A DNA stretch of 64,000 nucleotides from an uncultured Muribaculaceae bacterium (GTDB lineage: Bacteria; Bacteroidota; Bacteroidia; Bacteroidales; Muribaculaceae): assembly GCA_947525975.1 (NCBI GenBank), contig CANNVE010000002.1, forward strand, positions 62,001 through 126,000, written 5' to 3'. This document shows, one piece after another, positions 32,004 to 39,705 of this stretch. Every line of letters begins with the position of its first letter. Within the stretch, counting starts at the first letter, position 1. The translations under genes and the position numbers were made by a program. The notes beneath the pieces were generated by a model. That model was not told the DNA's origin and did not search any database. It was given only the letters and a program-made list of their open reading frames with translations.

Positions 32004-32039
32004 TTTACCAATTGAATGTACACTAATTGAAATTTAGCG

Positions 32040-32047
32040 CAAAGGTA
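32040..32047 (-). promoter_or_regulatory. -7 promoter element of the AspT-family transporter gene
   Basis: On the minus strand the sequence is ATCGCTACCTTTGCGC, containing TACCTTTG (TAnnTTTG). The predicted start near 32034 leaves a ~30-nt leader. The flanking ATCGCTA..TTTGCGC recurs at two other genes in this window. Confidence 0.55.
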
Positions 32048-32172
32048 GCGATTTTTTTTATAGGCATCATCATTTTATCCCCACAAAAATTCTCTTATCA
32101 ATAATGTTCGCGGGCTTGGGGCGAAAGGGCCTATACCTAAATTTGGGTATTTCGGTTTTGGGCGAGGATGCC

Positions 32173-32180
32173 TACTTTTG
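32173..32180 (+). promoter_or_regulatory. Candidate -7 element for the ABC/DUF4857 operon
   Basis: TACTTTTG matches TAnnTTTG and lies 80 bp upstream of the first gene. Two TTTG tetramers lie upstream, but their spacing (12 and 27 bp) is off the 19-21 bp optimum. The leader contains a GC-rich segment with possible hairpins. Confidence 0.4.
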
Positions 32181-32259
32181 CAAACGCATTTCTTAGCCCG
32201 CCTGCACATGTGGCGCGCCACTCCGCCGGCGCGGGATTATTTTTTATGTTTGGATAAAT

Positions 32260-33057
32260 ATGGACAACAACGTTTCGAGGCTCTCCGGCGAGCCGGTGAT
32301 CCATGTAAAGGATCTGTCGATGAGATACGACGGAGGCAGGCAGATATATGATGGTCTGTCGTTTGACGTGCCCCAAGGACGCATTCTCGGCCTCCTCGGC
32401 AAAAACGGCACAGGCAAGACCACCACCATCAACATACTGATGGGATATCTGCGTCCCCGGGGCGGCGAATGCCGCATTTTCGGCGAAGACATACGCCGTT
32501 TGTCTCCGGCCACGCGCAGTCGCATCGCGCTCCTGATCGAAGGCCATGTGCAGTACTCATTTATGACCATCAGCCAGATCGAAAGGTTCTATTCACGCTT
32601 CTATCCCAAATGGAACAGGGCCGCATACTACGAGCTCATGTCTAAGCTTAAAGTGTCGCCTGACCAAAAGATCTCTACCATGTCATGCGGTCAGCGGTCG
32701 CAGGTTGCGCTGGGATTGATATTGGCCCAGAACGCCGATCTGCTCGTGCTCGACGATTTCTCGCTCGGTCTCGATCCGGGCTATCGCAGGCTCTTTGTAG
32801 ATTATCTGCACCAGTATGCCAAGGCTGAGAATAAGACTGTGTTCATGACATCGCACATAATCCAGGATCTTGAGAGGCTTATCGACGACTGCATAATACT
32901 CGATTACGGTAAGATTCTCGTCCACAAGCCTGTGTCAGAGATCATGAGCGAATTCCGGAAAAGCGCGCCCGAGAATCCGGATCCGTACATACGAGAGCGT
33001 GAGCCGTCGCTTCTCACGCTTGAGGACGCATTCATTAGTCTTACCGGAAAATACTGA
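32260..33057 (+). CDS. ABC transporter ATP-binding protein with non-canonical motifs
   Basis: This 265-residue ABC ATPase has Walker A GLLGKNGTGKTTTINI (~43-58) and a Q-loop region. The signature is MSCGQ instead of LSGGQ. Walker B is LLVLDDFSLGLDP, where the usual catalytic Glu is Asp, and the switch His is in MTSHII. These changes suggest weak or altered ATPase activity; they are direct observations, the effect is inference. It heads a plus-strand five-gene operon. It is paired with a small six-helix membrane protein 6 bp downstream, likely an exporter-type transporter. Confidence 0.9.
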   Translation: MDNNVSRLSGEPVIHVKDLSMRYDGGRQIYDGLSFDVPQGRILGLLGKNGTGKTTTINILMGYLRPRGGECRIFGEDIRRLSPATRSRIALLIEGHVQYSFMTISQIERFYSRFYPKWNRAAYYELMSKLKVSPDQKISTMSCGQRSQVALGLILAQNADLLVLDDFSLGLDPGYRRLFVDYLHQYAKAENKTVFMTSHIIQDLERLIDDCIILDYGKILVHKPVSEIMSEFRKSAPENPDPYIREREPSLLTLEDAFISLTGKY

Positions 33058-33063
33058 ATCTAA

Positions 33064-33732
33064 ATGGAGAAAGCAATAATTGTAAAGGAATGGCTCAAGA
33101 CGAGGCTTGCCGCTGCCGCGTCTATGGTGCTGTGCCTGGCCATGGCCGCATACGCCATCTTGAAGATCAACCGGCTTGTGGCCCTGAAAGGAGCAGATCA
33201 TCTATGGATGATAATGCTGCTGAAAGACAATACGTTTATCGACGCCATACAATACACCACCGTCATATCTGCCATCATCGTTGGAATAGCGCAGATGGCT
33301 CCGGAGATGACGCAGAAAAGGCTGAAGCTGACCCTGCATCTGCCTTATCCGCAGATGCGCATGGTGGGCCTAATGCTTTCGGTGGGGCTCGCCGAGCTGA
33401 TTGCCATCTTCGCGCTTCAGTGCGCCTCGATAGCCGTTTTCTACTCAACCTTGATTCCGGCATCGCTGGTGTGGCGCGTAGTGCTTACCTCGCTGCCATG
33501 GTATCTGGCCGGCCTGATCGCATATCTCTTTACGTCGGCTGTGTGCCTCGAGGGCACATGGATGCGCCGTGTGGTGCTCGCTCTGCTTGGCGTCTGCGCT
33601 GTGATGATATGCTATCTGCAGCCTGCGCCCGAGGCCTACAACGGCATGTTGTGGATGATTGTCGCATTCGTTTTCTTGCTCGCCCTGCTTCCGCTGGGCT
33701 CAGTGCTGCGCTTTAAGGAGGGGCGCCAATGA
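33064..33732 (+). CDS. ABC-2-like membrane permease (222 aa)
   Basis: Six hydrophobic segments can be counted (for example AAASMVLCLAMAAYAIL, YTTVISAIIVGIAQM, MVGLMLSVGLAELIAIF, LVWRVVLTSLPWYLAGLIAY, RVVLALLGVCAVMICYL and LWMIVAFVFLLALLPLG). This fits the membrane half of a simple ABC exporter. It follows the ATPase by 6 bp, and its stop overlaps the DUF4857 start by 4 bp. No substrate motif is visible. Assignment rests on topology and operon context. Confidence 0.7.
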   Translation: MEKAIIVKEWLKTRLAAAASMVLCLAMAAYAILKINRLVALKGADHLWMIMLLKDNTFIDAIQYTTVISAIIVGIAQMAPEMTQKRLKLTLHLPYPQMRMVGLMLSVGLAELIAIFALQCASIAVFYSTLIPASLVWRVVLTSLPWYLAGLIAYLFTSAVCLEGTWMRRVVLALLGVCAVMICYLQPAPEAYNGMLWMIVAFVFLLALLPLGSVLRFKEGRQ

Positions 33733-34940
33733 TCATGAAAAAGAGTTACAGGATATTTATTTACGCGTTTGGCGTGTGTGCTTTGGCCTGGTTTTTGCCA
33801 TGGCTCTATTCTTTAGCCTTCCCTTCAGCCGCATCCGATCCCTTTGTGGCGTATTCGCCGGTGGCTGACGCATTCGTTATTTCAGAAAACGGCGAAGTTC
33901 CGAGCATACGCATCGCCGGCTCAGACAGAGTCTACTCAAAGGAAGAGCGCGACAGCCTGCTGCCGCAGATATATTTCACTCAGTTGGCGGCCCGGGAGAA
34001 ATTGCCCGACTCAATCGCCGGTAAAGAAGTGAGCCTACCCATATTCAAGCATTCGCAGTGGGTGTTTTCATCCCTGCCTATGGATATCAACAAGGTGCAG
34101 CCGCAATGGCATCTGATGATGGAGTCTATGCCCAAGCGTTACGAACTCGAGGATCCGGATGAGGCCTTCTCGCTTTCGGACGGCGAGGTGCGTTTTGTGG
34201 AGATGGCCGGCAACCGCGTCGATGAAAAGCGGAGCCAGCGCTTCTCGAAGGCTTTCAGCGAAAAGGGATTCGCGTATCCGCCACGTCACTTCAGCGCCAA
34301 CATCACTGCCCGCAAGCCTTATGACGAAGGTTATCTTATTGTCGATGACGCAGGCGCGCTGTTTCATGTGAAGATGCGCGCAGGCACGCCTTATGTGGCC
34401 AAGATTGACATGCCCGAGGCAAAGTGCGCTTTTATCCTGGAGAATGTCGACAGGCGTCTTCTGGGCCTTGTGTTTGACAAAGACAATAACCTATACGCGC
34501 TTGAGCGTGACGGATACCGCGCAGTGCCTTTGGGCATTGCCATCGACCCCGGCAAGCAGCGCATGGCCGTGATGGCAAATATATTCAACATCGTTGTGCG
34601 CAGCCGCGACAATGACGGCGCAGATTGGTGGGCGGTTGATGCCGACACCTACAGCCCGCTGGGGCATTACAGATACGATTATCCCGAATCAGCTGCCTCG
34701 AGAGCGGCTGAATGGATTTTCCCTTTCCGCCTCACTTTCACTGACGTTGACGACAGCTACGCGTGTCCGCGCATCACCAATGTCTCATTCAAGGCCTTGG
34801 CTCTTGGCTCAATCCTTGCCGCCATCATGCTTGTGTGGGGAGTGCGCCGCAGGCGCGATGCTTCTCAATGCGCGGCCATTGCAGTCTGCACTCTGGTTTT
34901 CGGAATCTATTTTTTCATCATAAAACTTTTGAAAGTATGA
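33729..34940 (+). CDS. DUF4857 domain-containing membrane protein
   Basis: This 403-residue protein has one N-terminal transmembrane helix (~6-26), a large extracytoplasmic beta-rich domain, and two C-terminal helices (ALALGSILAAIMLVWGV and CAAIAVCTLVFGIYFF). This architecture and the gene order ABC-permease-DUF4857-lipoprotein-PepSY match a conserved Bacteroidales operon. Its function is not established. Start chosen at ATG 33729, which overlaps the permease stop; a second ATG two codons later is possible. The stop overlaps the lipoprotein start by 4 bp. Confidence 0.75.
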   Translation: MIMKKSYRIFIYAFGVCALAWFLPWLYSLAFPSAASDPFVAYSPVADAFVISENGEVPSIRIAGSDRVYSKEERDSLLPQIYFTQLAAREKLPDSIAGKEVSLPIFKHSQWVFSSLPMDINKVQPQWHLMMESMPKRYELEDPDEAFSLSDGEVRFVEMAGNRVDEKRSQRFSKAFSEKGFAYPPRHFSANITARKPYDEGYLIVDDAGALFHVKMRAGTPYVAKIDMPEAKCAFILENVDRRLLGLVFDKDNNLYALERDGYRAVPLGIAIDPGKQRMAVMANIFNIVVRSRDNDGADWWAVDADTYSPLGHYRYDYPESAASRAAEWIFPFRLTFTDVDDSYACPRITNVSFKALALGSILAAIMLVWGVRRRRDASQCAAIAVCTLVFGIYFFIIKLLKV

Positions 34941-35503
34941 AACTTACTTCAATCTTCTATCCCATTTTAGCCGTATTCGCCCTCGCTGTGGCATCATGCG
35001 GCGGTGGCAAGGCTACGTACGAAGTGGCTGACGAGCCTGCAGTGTTCACTGTCGACGCCGTTGTGGCCTCTGCCCCTGAGTTGGTTGACTCTGTGATCGA
35101 CATCGAGGGCGTATGCTCGCACACCTGCAAGCACGGCGCCACAAAAATGTTCCTTATCGGGGACTCTGCCACCTTGCGCGTCGAGGCTGGCGAGCTTGGG
35201 GCATTCGATACGAAAGTGATCAACAATCTGGTCAATGTCAAGGGAAAAGTATGCGAGGATCGCATCGACGAGGCATATCTCTCGCGCCTCGAGGAGCAGA
35301 TAAAGGCCAATGCGGCCCAGCAGCATGGCGAGACCGAGGCCGGTTGCAGCCACGACAATGCAGCCAACAAAGTAAAGGCCTCGACACCGATGGCTCAGAT
35401 AGAGGAGATGCGCTCGCAGATAGCTGACCGCACGGCCAAGGAGGGCAAGCCCTATCTTTCACGCTATTATGTGTTGGCGCAGGCCTATGAAATAGCCGAG
35501 TGA
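34937..35503 (+). CDS. Lipoprotein with OB-fold-like domain and Cys/His motif
   Basis: The ORF track begins far upstream inside DUF4857; the ATG at 34937 (ATGA overlap) gives a good lipoprotein signal (ILAVFALAVASC). The 188-residue product contains an OB-like domain (VDSVIDIEGVCSHTCKHG... VNNLVNVKGKVCED). It carries a compact CSHTCKH and a later GCSHDN, candidate metal-ligating residues. The C-terminus is helical and charged. A periplasmic metal or cofactor-handling role fits the PepSY neighbour, but this is inference. Confidence 0.65.
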   Translation: MKLTSIFYPILAVFALAVASCGGGKATYEVADEPAVFTVDAVVASAPELVDSVIDIEGVCSHTCKHGATKMFLIGDSATLRVEAGELGAFDTKVINNLVNVKGKVCEDRIDEAYLSRLEEQIKANAAQQHGETEAGCSHDNAANKVKASTPMAQIEEMRSQIADRTAKEGKPYLSRYYVLAQAYEIAE

Positions 35504-35506
35504 CGC

Positions 35507-36112
35507 ATGGATGCTAACAATTCGGTCGGCGTCAGCGAGCATAAGCGTCGCAAGCGGGGACTGAGGTGGGCATGCACGGCTCTGCACCGCGATCTCGGAT
35601 ATTTCTTCGCGGGGATTGTGCTGATTTATGCCATTTCCGGCATAGCCATGAACCATCGAAACAGCTTCAATCCTAATTATTCGGTCGAGAATGTCACCTT
35701 CGCCCTTCCCCCTGACGTGGCCGATGCATACGACGAAGTCGATGCCGCCGACATAGATGCCATATTCTCGGCTGCCGCGTGCCCGCGCAATCAATACACC
35801 AAGCATTTCCGTGATGCGGGAGGCCGGCTTAAGATTCTGATCAAGGGCGGCTCGTCGATCACCGTAGATTTGCTTGCGCGTGAAGCTTCGTATGAGAAGA
35901 TCACGCCCCGCGCGGTGCTGGGTCCCATGGTCAGGCTCCACTATAATCCCGGTCGTTGGTGGGGTGTCTTTTCCGACATTTTCGCTGTCTCCCTTATCCT
36001 CATCACCATCACCGGCCTGTTCATACTGAAAGGGAAAAACGGCATCAGACGCCGTGGAGCGATCCTTGTGATCGCCGGCCTTTTGGCTCCCATCTTATTC
36101 ATCTGCTTGTGA
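35507..36112 (+). CDS. PepSY-associated TM-helix protein
   Basis: This 201-residue protein starts with a short basic segment and the characteristic WACTALHRDLGYFFAGIVLIYAISGIAMNHR. In PepSY-associated TM proteins this contains His and Arg around the first helix. A periplasmic PepSY-like domain follows, then LHYNPGRWWGVFSDIFAVSLILITITGLF, and a final helix. The family often works with siderophore or haem systems as an iron-related membrane reductase partner. It is the last gene of the operon, 3 bp after the lipoprotein, and is followed by a strong terminator. Confidence 0.82.
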   Translation: MDANNSVGVSEHKRRKRGLRWACTALHRDLGYFFAGIVLIYAISGIAMNHRNSFNPNYSVENVTFALPPDVADAYDEVDAADIDAIFSAAACPRNQYTKHFRDAGGRLKILIKGGSSITVDLLAREASYEKITPRAVLGPMVRLHYNPGRWWGVFSDIFAVSLILITITGLFILKGKNGIRRRGAILVIAGLLAPILFICL

Positions 36113-36125
36113 TTTAAATTCAATT

Positions 36126-36168
36126 GCGGGCGCTGACCGATGCTTTTCATCGATCAGCGCCCGCTTTA
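36126..36168 (+). terminator. Strong intrinsic terminator of the ABC/DUF4857 operon
   Basis: GCGGGCGCTGA (36126-36136) pairs perfectly with TCAGCGCCCGC (36154-36164), enclosing a further CGATG/CATCG stem. A T-rich tail (TTTATT) follows. It closes the plus-strand operon. Confidence 0.85.
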
Positions 36169-36260
36169 TTGTATGCCTGCGCGCATGCGTCGGCAAACAA
36201 TTCCTCTATTTTGGTAATTATATCATAGGTATTGGTATAGACTGTTTGACAGGAATGCCT

Positions 36261-36268
36261 TAAATTTG
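36261..36268 (+). promoter_or_regulatory. -7 promoter element of the DXS-like gene
   Basis: TAAATTTG matches TAnnTTTG and is followed by CA, as at other promoters here. It leaves a leader of roughly 75-80 nt before the ATG at 36353. The minus-strand 77-residue ORF across this region is not supported. Confidence 0.45.
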
Positions 36269-36352
36269 CACATCCCAAACAATCGCTGTGCCTTAAGCCG
36301 GACTTTTCTTTAGTCGCACCGCAATAATGGCAAATAATAATTATTGACTGAT

Positions 36353-38119
36353 ATGGAATTGACAGACATCCACTCGCCAAAAGACATCAAGGGACTGGCG
36401 ATCCCTGAATTGGCTGATCTGGCCGAAAAGCTTAGAGGCGCGTTGCTGCGCAAGCTCAGCGCGCATGGAGGCCACATAGGCCCTAACCTCGGCATGGTCG
36501 AGGCTACAGTGGCCCTGCACTATGTGTTTGATGCGCCTGAAGACAAGATTGTCTTTGACGTATCGCATCAGAGCTATGTGCACAAGATGCTCACCGGTCG
36601 CATCGAGGCATTTATCGATCCCGCGCATTACGATGACGTCACCGGGTATACGTGCCCTGCCGAAAGCCCCTACGATTTATTTGAAATCGGGCACACATCC
36701 ACATCTGTGAGCCTCGCCGGCGGCCTTGCCAAGGCCCGCGATCTGAAGGGCGGAAACGAAAACGTGATTGCGGTGATAGGCGATGGATCCCTCAGCGGCG
36801 GCGAGGCCTTCGAGGGCCTCGATTATGCGGCTGAGCTCGGCTCTAACTTCATAGTGGTGGTCAATGACAACGATATGTCGATAGCGGAGAATCACGGCGG
36901 CCTCTATGATGACCTCCGACGCCTGCGCGAGACTGACGGCAAGTCTGAGACCAACTATTTCAAATCTCTCGGGTTTGAATATCGCTATGTGCCTTACGGC
37001 AACGATGTGAAGTCGCTTGTCGACGCCTTTGAGACTGTAAAAGGCATTGATCATCCCGTGGTGGTGCACATAGCCACCCAGAAGGGCAAGGGATTCGCGC
37101 CGGCCGAGGCGCATCGCGAGCAATATCACTTCGGAGCGCCATTTGACATCTCCACCGGCAATCCTCTCAATATCGACGAGACTCCCGACTACGCTGACAT
37201 CACGGCTGAGCGCCTGCTCGAGATGGCGCGCAACGACAAGGATGTGGCTGTGATCACAGCAGGCACCCCCGGCGTGATAGGCTTCACTCCCGACCGCAGG
37301 AAGGCCATGGGGGCGCAGTTCATCGACGTGGGCATTGCCGAGCAGCAGGCAGTGGCCCTTGCCTCCGGCCTCGCAAAAGGCGGAGCCAAGCCTTTCTTCG
37401 GCGTGGTGAGCTCATTCATCCAGCGCGCGTACGACCAACTGTCGCAGGATGTTGCCATCAACAACACCCCCATAGTGGTAGGCGTTTTCTACGGCTCGAT
37501 GTTCGGCATGAACGATGTGACTCATCTCGGATGGTTTGACATAGCCCTGATAAGCAATATCCCGGGCTGGGTATACCTCGCCCCCACCTGCAAGGAGGAA
37601 TACCTCGCTATGCTCGATTGGGCCATGGCGCAGACATCTCACCCTGTGGCGATAAGGCTGCCGATGAAGGTGGTGGTCACAGGCCGCAACTATGCATCAG
37701 ACTATTCCGCTCTTGACAAATACAGCGTGGAGCGCCGCGGAAAGGATGTGGCCATCATAGCAGCCGGATCTATGTATCAGACCGGTGAGGCCGCCGCCGA
37801 TGCTCTCGCGGCTAACGGCATTGACGCCACCCTGATAAATCCCTGCTATCTGAGCGGCCTCGACGAGGCGCTGCTCACTGAGCTGGAGGCTGACCATAGG
37901 CTTGTGGTCACCATCGAAGACGGAGTGCTCGACGGCGGTTTTGGCGAGAAGATCGCGAGATTCTATGGTACAAGCGGCATGGCAGTGAAATGCTACGGCC
38001 TTAAGAAGGAATTCGCTGACCGCTACAGCTACGCCGAGCTTGCCCAGGCATGCCGTCTCACCCCGGCTCAGATATCATCTGATGTGATTGACATCCTCGG
38101 TCGCAAAACTAAAGCATGA
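36353..38119 (+). CDS. 1-deoxy-D-xylulose-5-phosphate synthase-like protein (short, divergent paralogue)
   Basis: The track starts at TTG 36344; the ATG at 36353 is more likely and gives 588 residues. Thiamine diphosphate binding is shown by GDGSLSGGEAFEGLDYAAEL...NDNDMSIAEN, and the catalytic Glu by VGIAEQQAVALASGLA. Compared with canonical DXS (~630 residues, WDVGHQAY, GHLxxSLG) this protein has FDVSHQSY and GHIGPNLG and is shorter in the N-terminal half. It belongs to the short paralogue group rather than the housekeeping enzyme. It may make DXP or use another acceptor aldehyde. It precedes the CMD-cupin gene by 6 bp. Confidence 0.8.
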   Translation: MELTDIHSPKDIKGLAIPELADLAEKLRGALLRKLSAHGGHIGPNLGMVEATVALHYVFDAPEDKIVFDVSHQSYVHKMLTGRIEAFIDPAHYDDVTGYTCPAESPYDLFEIGHTSTSVSLAGGLAKARDLKGGNENVIAVIGDGSLSGGEAFEGLDYAAELGSNFIVVVNDNDMSIAENHGGLYDDLRRLRETDGKSETNYFKSLGFEYRYVPYGNDVKSLVDAFETVKGIDHPVVVHIATQKGKGFAPAEAHREQYHFGAPFDISTGNPLNIDETPDYADITAERLLEMARNDKDVAVITAGTPGVIGFTPDRRKAMGAQFIDVGIAEQQAVALASGLAKGGAKPFFGVVSSFIQRAYDQLSQDVAINNTPIVVGVFYGSMFGMNDVTHLGWFDIALISNIPGWVYLAPTCKEEYLAMLDWAMAQTSHPVAIRLPMKVVVTGRNYASDYSALDKYSVERRGKDVAIIAAGSMYQTGEAAADALAANGIDATLINPCYLSGLDEALLTELEADHRLVVTIEDGVLDGGFGEKIARFYGTSGMAVKCYGLKKEFADRYSYAELAQACRLTPAQISSDVIDILGRKTKA

Positions 38120-38125
38120 TAGTCT

Positions 38126-39004
38126 ATGCCAATATTTGGTTTTAACAGAAATCTGATCATTTTATTGGCTGCATTTTGTGGCCACACCGCACTCTACTCT
38201 ATGACAAATCAACCAGATAACCCCACAAGGCTCACATCCGGCCCGTCGCAGATCAAGCAGACGGCCGGAAGGGCCGTGCTTGGCGAATTCGCGCCTAAAT
38301 TCGCCGAACTAAACGATGATGTGCTGTTCGGAGAGGTATGGAGCCGCACTGACAAGCTTTCGCTCCGCGACCGCAGTCTGATCACGATAACATCTCTCAT
38401 CAGCCAGGGCATCACTGACTCTTCTCTCGAGGCTCACCTACAAAACGCCAGGAAAAACGGCATAACACGTTCTGAAATATCTGAAATAATCACTCAGGTG
38501 GCTTTTTATGCCGGCTGGCCCAAGGCTTGGGCGGCTTTCCGCCTCGCCACTGAAATCTGGAAGGACGATACAGCCGCATCTGACGCGAAGGAGAAGTTTC
38601 AGCAGCAGATTATCTTTCCTATCGGCGAGCCCAACACCGCATACGCCCGATATTTCATCGGCAACAGCTATCTCGCCCCCATATCGTCAGAGCAGGTAAA
38701 GATTGCCAATGTGACATTCGAGCCTGCATGCCGCAACAATTGGCACATACATCACGCCACCAAAGGTGGAGGCCAGATGCTCATAGGCGTGGCCGGACGC
38801 GGATGGTACCAGGAAGAAGGCAAGCCAGCCCAAGAGATACTCCCCGGCACGGTGATCCATATTCCGGCCAATGTGAAGCACTGGCATGGAGCCGCCGAAG
38901 ACAGTTGGTTCTCTCATCTGGCGTTTGAGATCGATGGCGAAAACGCCTCGACCGAATGGCTCGAGCCGGTCAATGACGATGACTATTCGCATATCGGCGA
39001 TTGA
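38126..39004 (+). CDS. Carboxymuconolactone decarboxylase-like/cupin fusion, probably exported
   Basis: This 292-residue fusion has residues ~50-145 as a CMD/AhpD-like domain (LSLRDRSLITITSLISQG, then EAHLQNARKNGITRSEISEIITQVAFYAGWP). Residues ~185-280 are a cupin with metal-binding His in NNWHIHHATKGGGQ and a second motif IPANVKHWHGA. The first 24 residues (NLIILLAAFCGHTALYS) look like a signal peptide; an internal Met at residue 26 would give a cytoplasmic form. It is translationally close to the DXS-like gene and ends just before a terminator. Peroxide- or quinone-related chemistry is typical for the family; the substrate is unknown. Confidence 0.85.
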   Translation: MPIFGFNRNLIILLAAFCGHTALYSMTNQPDNPTRLTSGPSQIKQTAGRAVLGEFAPKFAELNDDVLFGEVWSRTDKLSLRDRSLITITSLISQGITDSSLEAHLQNARKNGITRSEISEIITQVAFYAGWPKAWAAFRLATEIWKDDTAASDAKEKFQQQIIFPIGEPNTAYARYFIGNSYLAPISSEQVKIANVTFEPACRNNWHIHHATKGGGQMLIGVAGRGWYQEEGKPAQEILPGTVIHIPANVKHWHGAAEDSWFSHLAFEIDGENASTEWLEPVNDDDYSHIGD

Positions 39005-39022
39005 CGCCTCGGCATACGAAAG

Positions 39023-39055
39023 CAGGATGCTCCCATATCACATGGGGGCATCCTG
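39023..39055 (+). terminator. Hairpin terminator after the DXS-like/CMD-cupin operon
   Basis: CAGGATGCTCCCAT (39023-39036) pairs with ATGGGGGCATCCTG (39042-39055) over 14 bp with one G-T position and a 5-nt loop. The following T-tract is weak. A smaller GGCCC/GGGCC hairpin at 39067-39083 may serve the convergent gene. Confidence 0.65.
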
Positions 39056-39104
39056 TCATAATTTCTGGCCCTCTGAGGGGCCGAAAGAAGCAAGTTATAT
39101 TGTT

Positions 39105-39539
39105 TTACGGCTTCACGTTGTTGCCGGTGATTTCCGCGGTGGCTATGTTGTAGTATAGTGTGTAGTCAAGCAATTCCACTATGTATTCTTTTGAGTCGCG
39201 TATGACGGTGAAGACATTTCCCGTATTCTCCGTTTCCTGCAGATAATTGTAAAGGACGGGTGGAAAATCGTTGAAAAGCAATTCCTTTGGCAGAGGCATG
39301 CCGTTGCCGTTGATTTGGGTCCAATTGCTGTCGCTGTTAAATACTATTGTGGGGCCGTTCTTCACTGTCAGGGTGTATGTTGTCATAGTCGATGAAAAGG
39401 CGCTCACCTCTGAGTTGGGATAATACTGCGACAGGAAATTCTGCACCTTTTGGGGCATGTCGTCGTAGTTTTCGTTGTTAGAGCATGATACGAAGGTTAA
39501 TGCCATGATGGCCGAGAGGATGAGTATGATTTTCTTCAT
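39105..39539 (-). CDS. PepSY-like (DUF2874) lipoprotein
   Basis: The ATG at 39537-39539 gives MKKIILILSAIMALTFVSCSNNEN, a clean lipoprotein signal with Cys20; the ORF extension upstream is not credible. The 144-residue mature part has one to two PepSY-like units (MPQKVQNFLSQYYPNSEVSAFSSTMTTYTLTVKNGPTIVFNSDSNWTQI), the pattern of small Bacteroidetes PepSY-like secreted proteins. It is probably periplasmic or surface-exposed. It is AT-richer than its neighbours and transcribed alone, convergent with the operon to its left. Confidence 0.8.
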   Translation of the reverse strand: MKKIILILSAIMALTFVSCSNNENYDDMPQKVQNFLSQYYPNSEVSAFSSTMTTYTLTVKNGPTIVFNSDSNWTQINGNGMPLPKELLFNDFPPVLYNYLQETENTGNVFTVIRDSKEYIVELLDYTLYYNIATAEITGNNVKP

Positions 39540-39652
39540 AACTTTTGCGTTTTTTTGATAATATGGATGCTTATGCTTTATGTGTTTCCATATTTTTAAC
39601 GTAAATGAGATGTTAATTGTTGTGTTTTGCAAAAGTTAAATATAAAAGAAAT

Positions 39653-39685
39653 AAGAAAGCGTGACGCCGAGCGCCACGCTTTCTT
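39653..39685. terminator. Bidirectional terminator between phosphorylase and lipoprotein genes
   Basis: AAGAAAGCGTG (39653-39663) and CACGCTTTCTT (39675-39685) form a perfect 11-bp stem with A- and T-rich ends on both strands. It lies 20 bp beyond the glycogen phosphorylase stop and would also insulate the lipoprotein promoter. Confidence 0.8.
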
Positions 39686-39705
39686 CGTTATGTCTGTGAT
39701 TGGAA

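Noticed and set aside
36147-36380. 77-aa Cys-containing minus-strand ORF across the DXS promoter
   Set aside because: It overlaps a terminator, a good promoter and the start of the DXS-like gene; four Cys residues alone are not enough.
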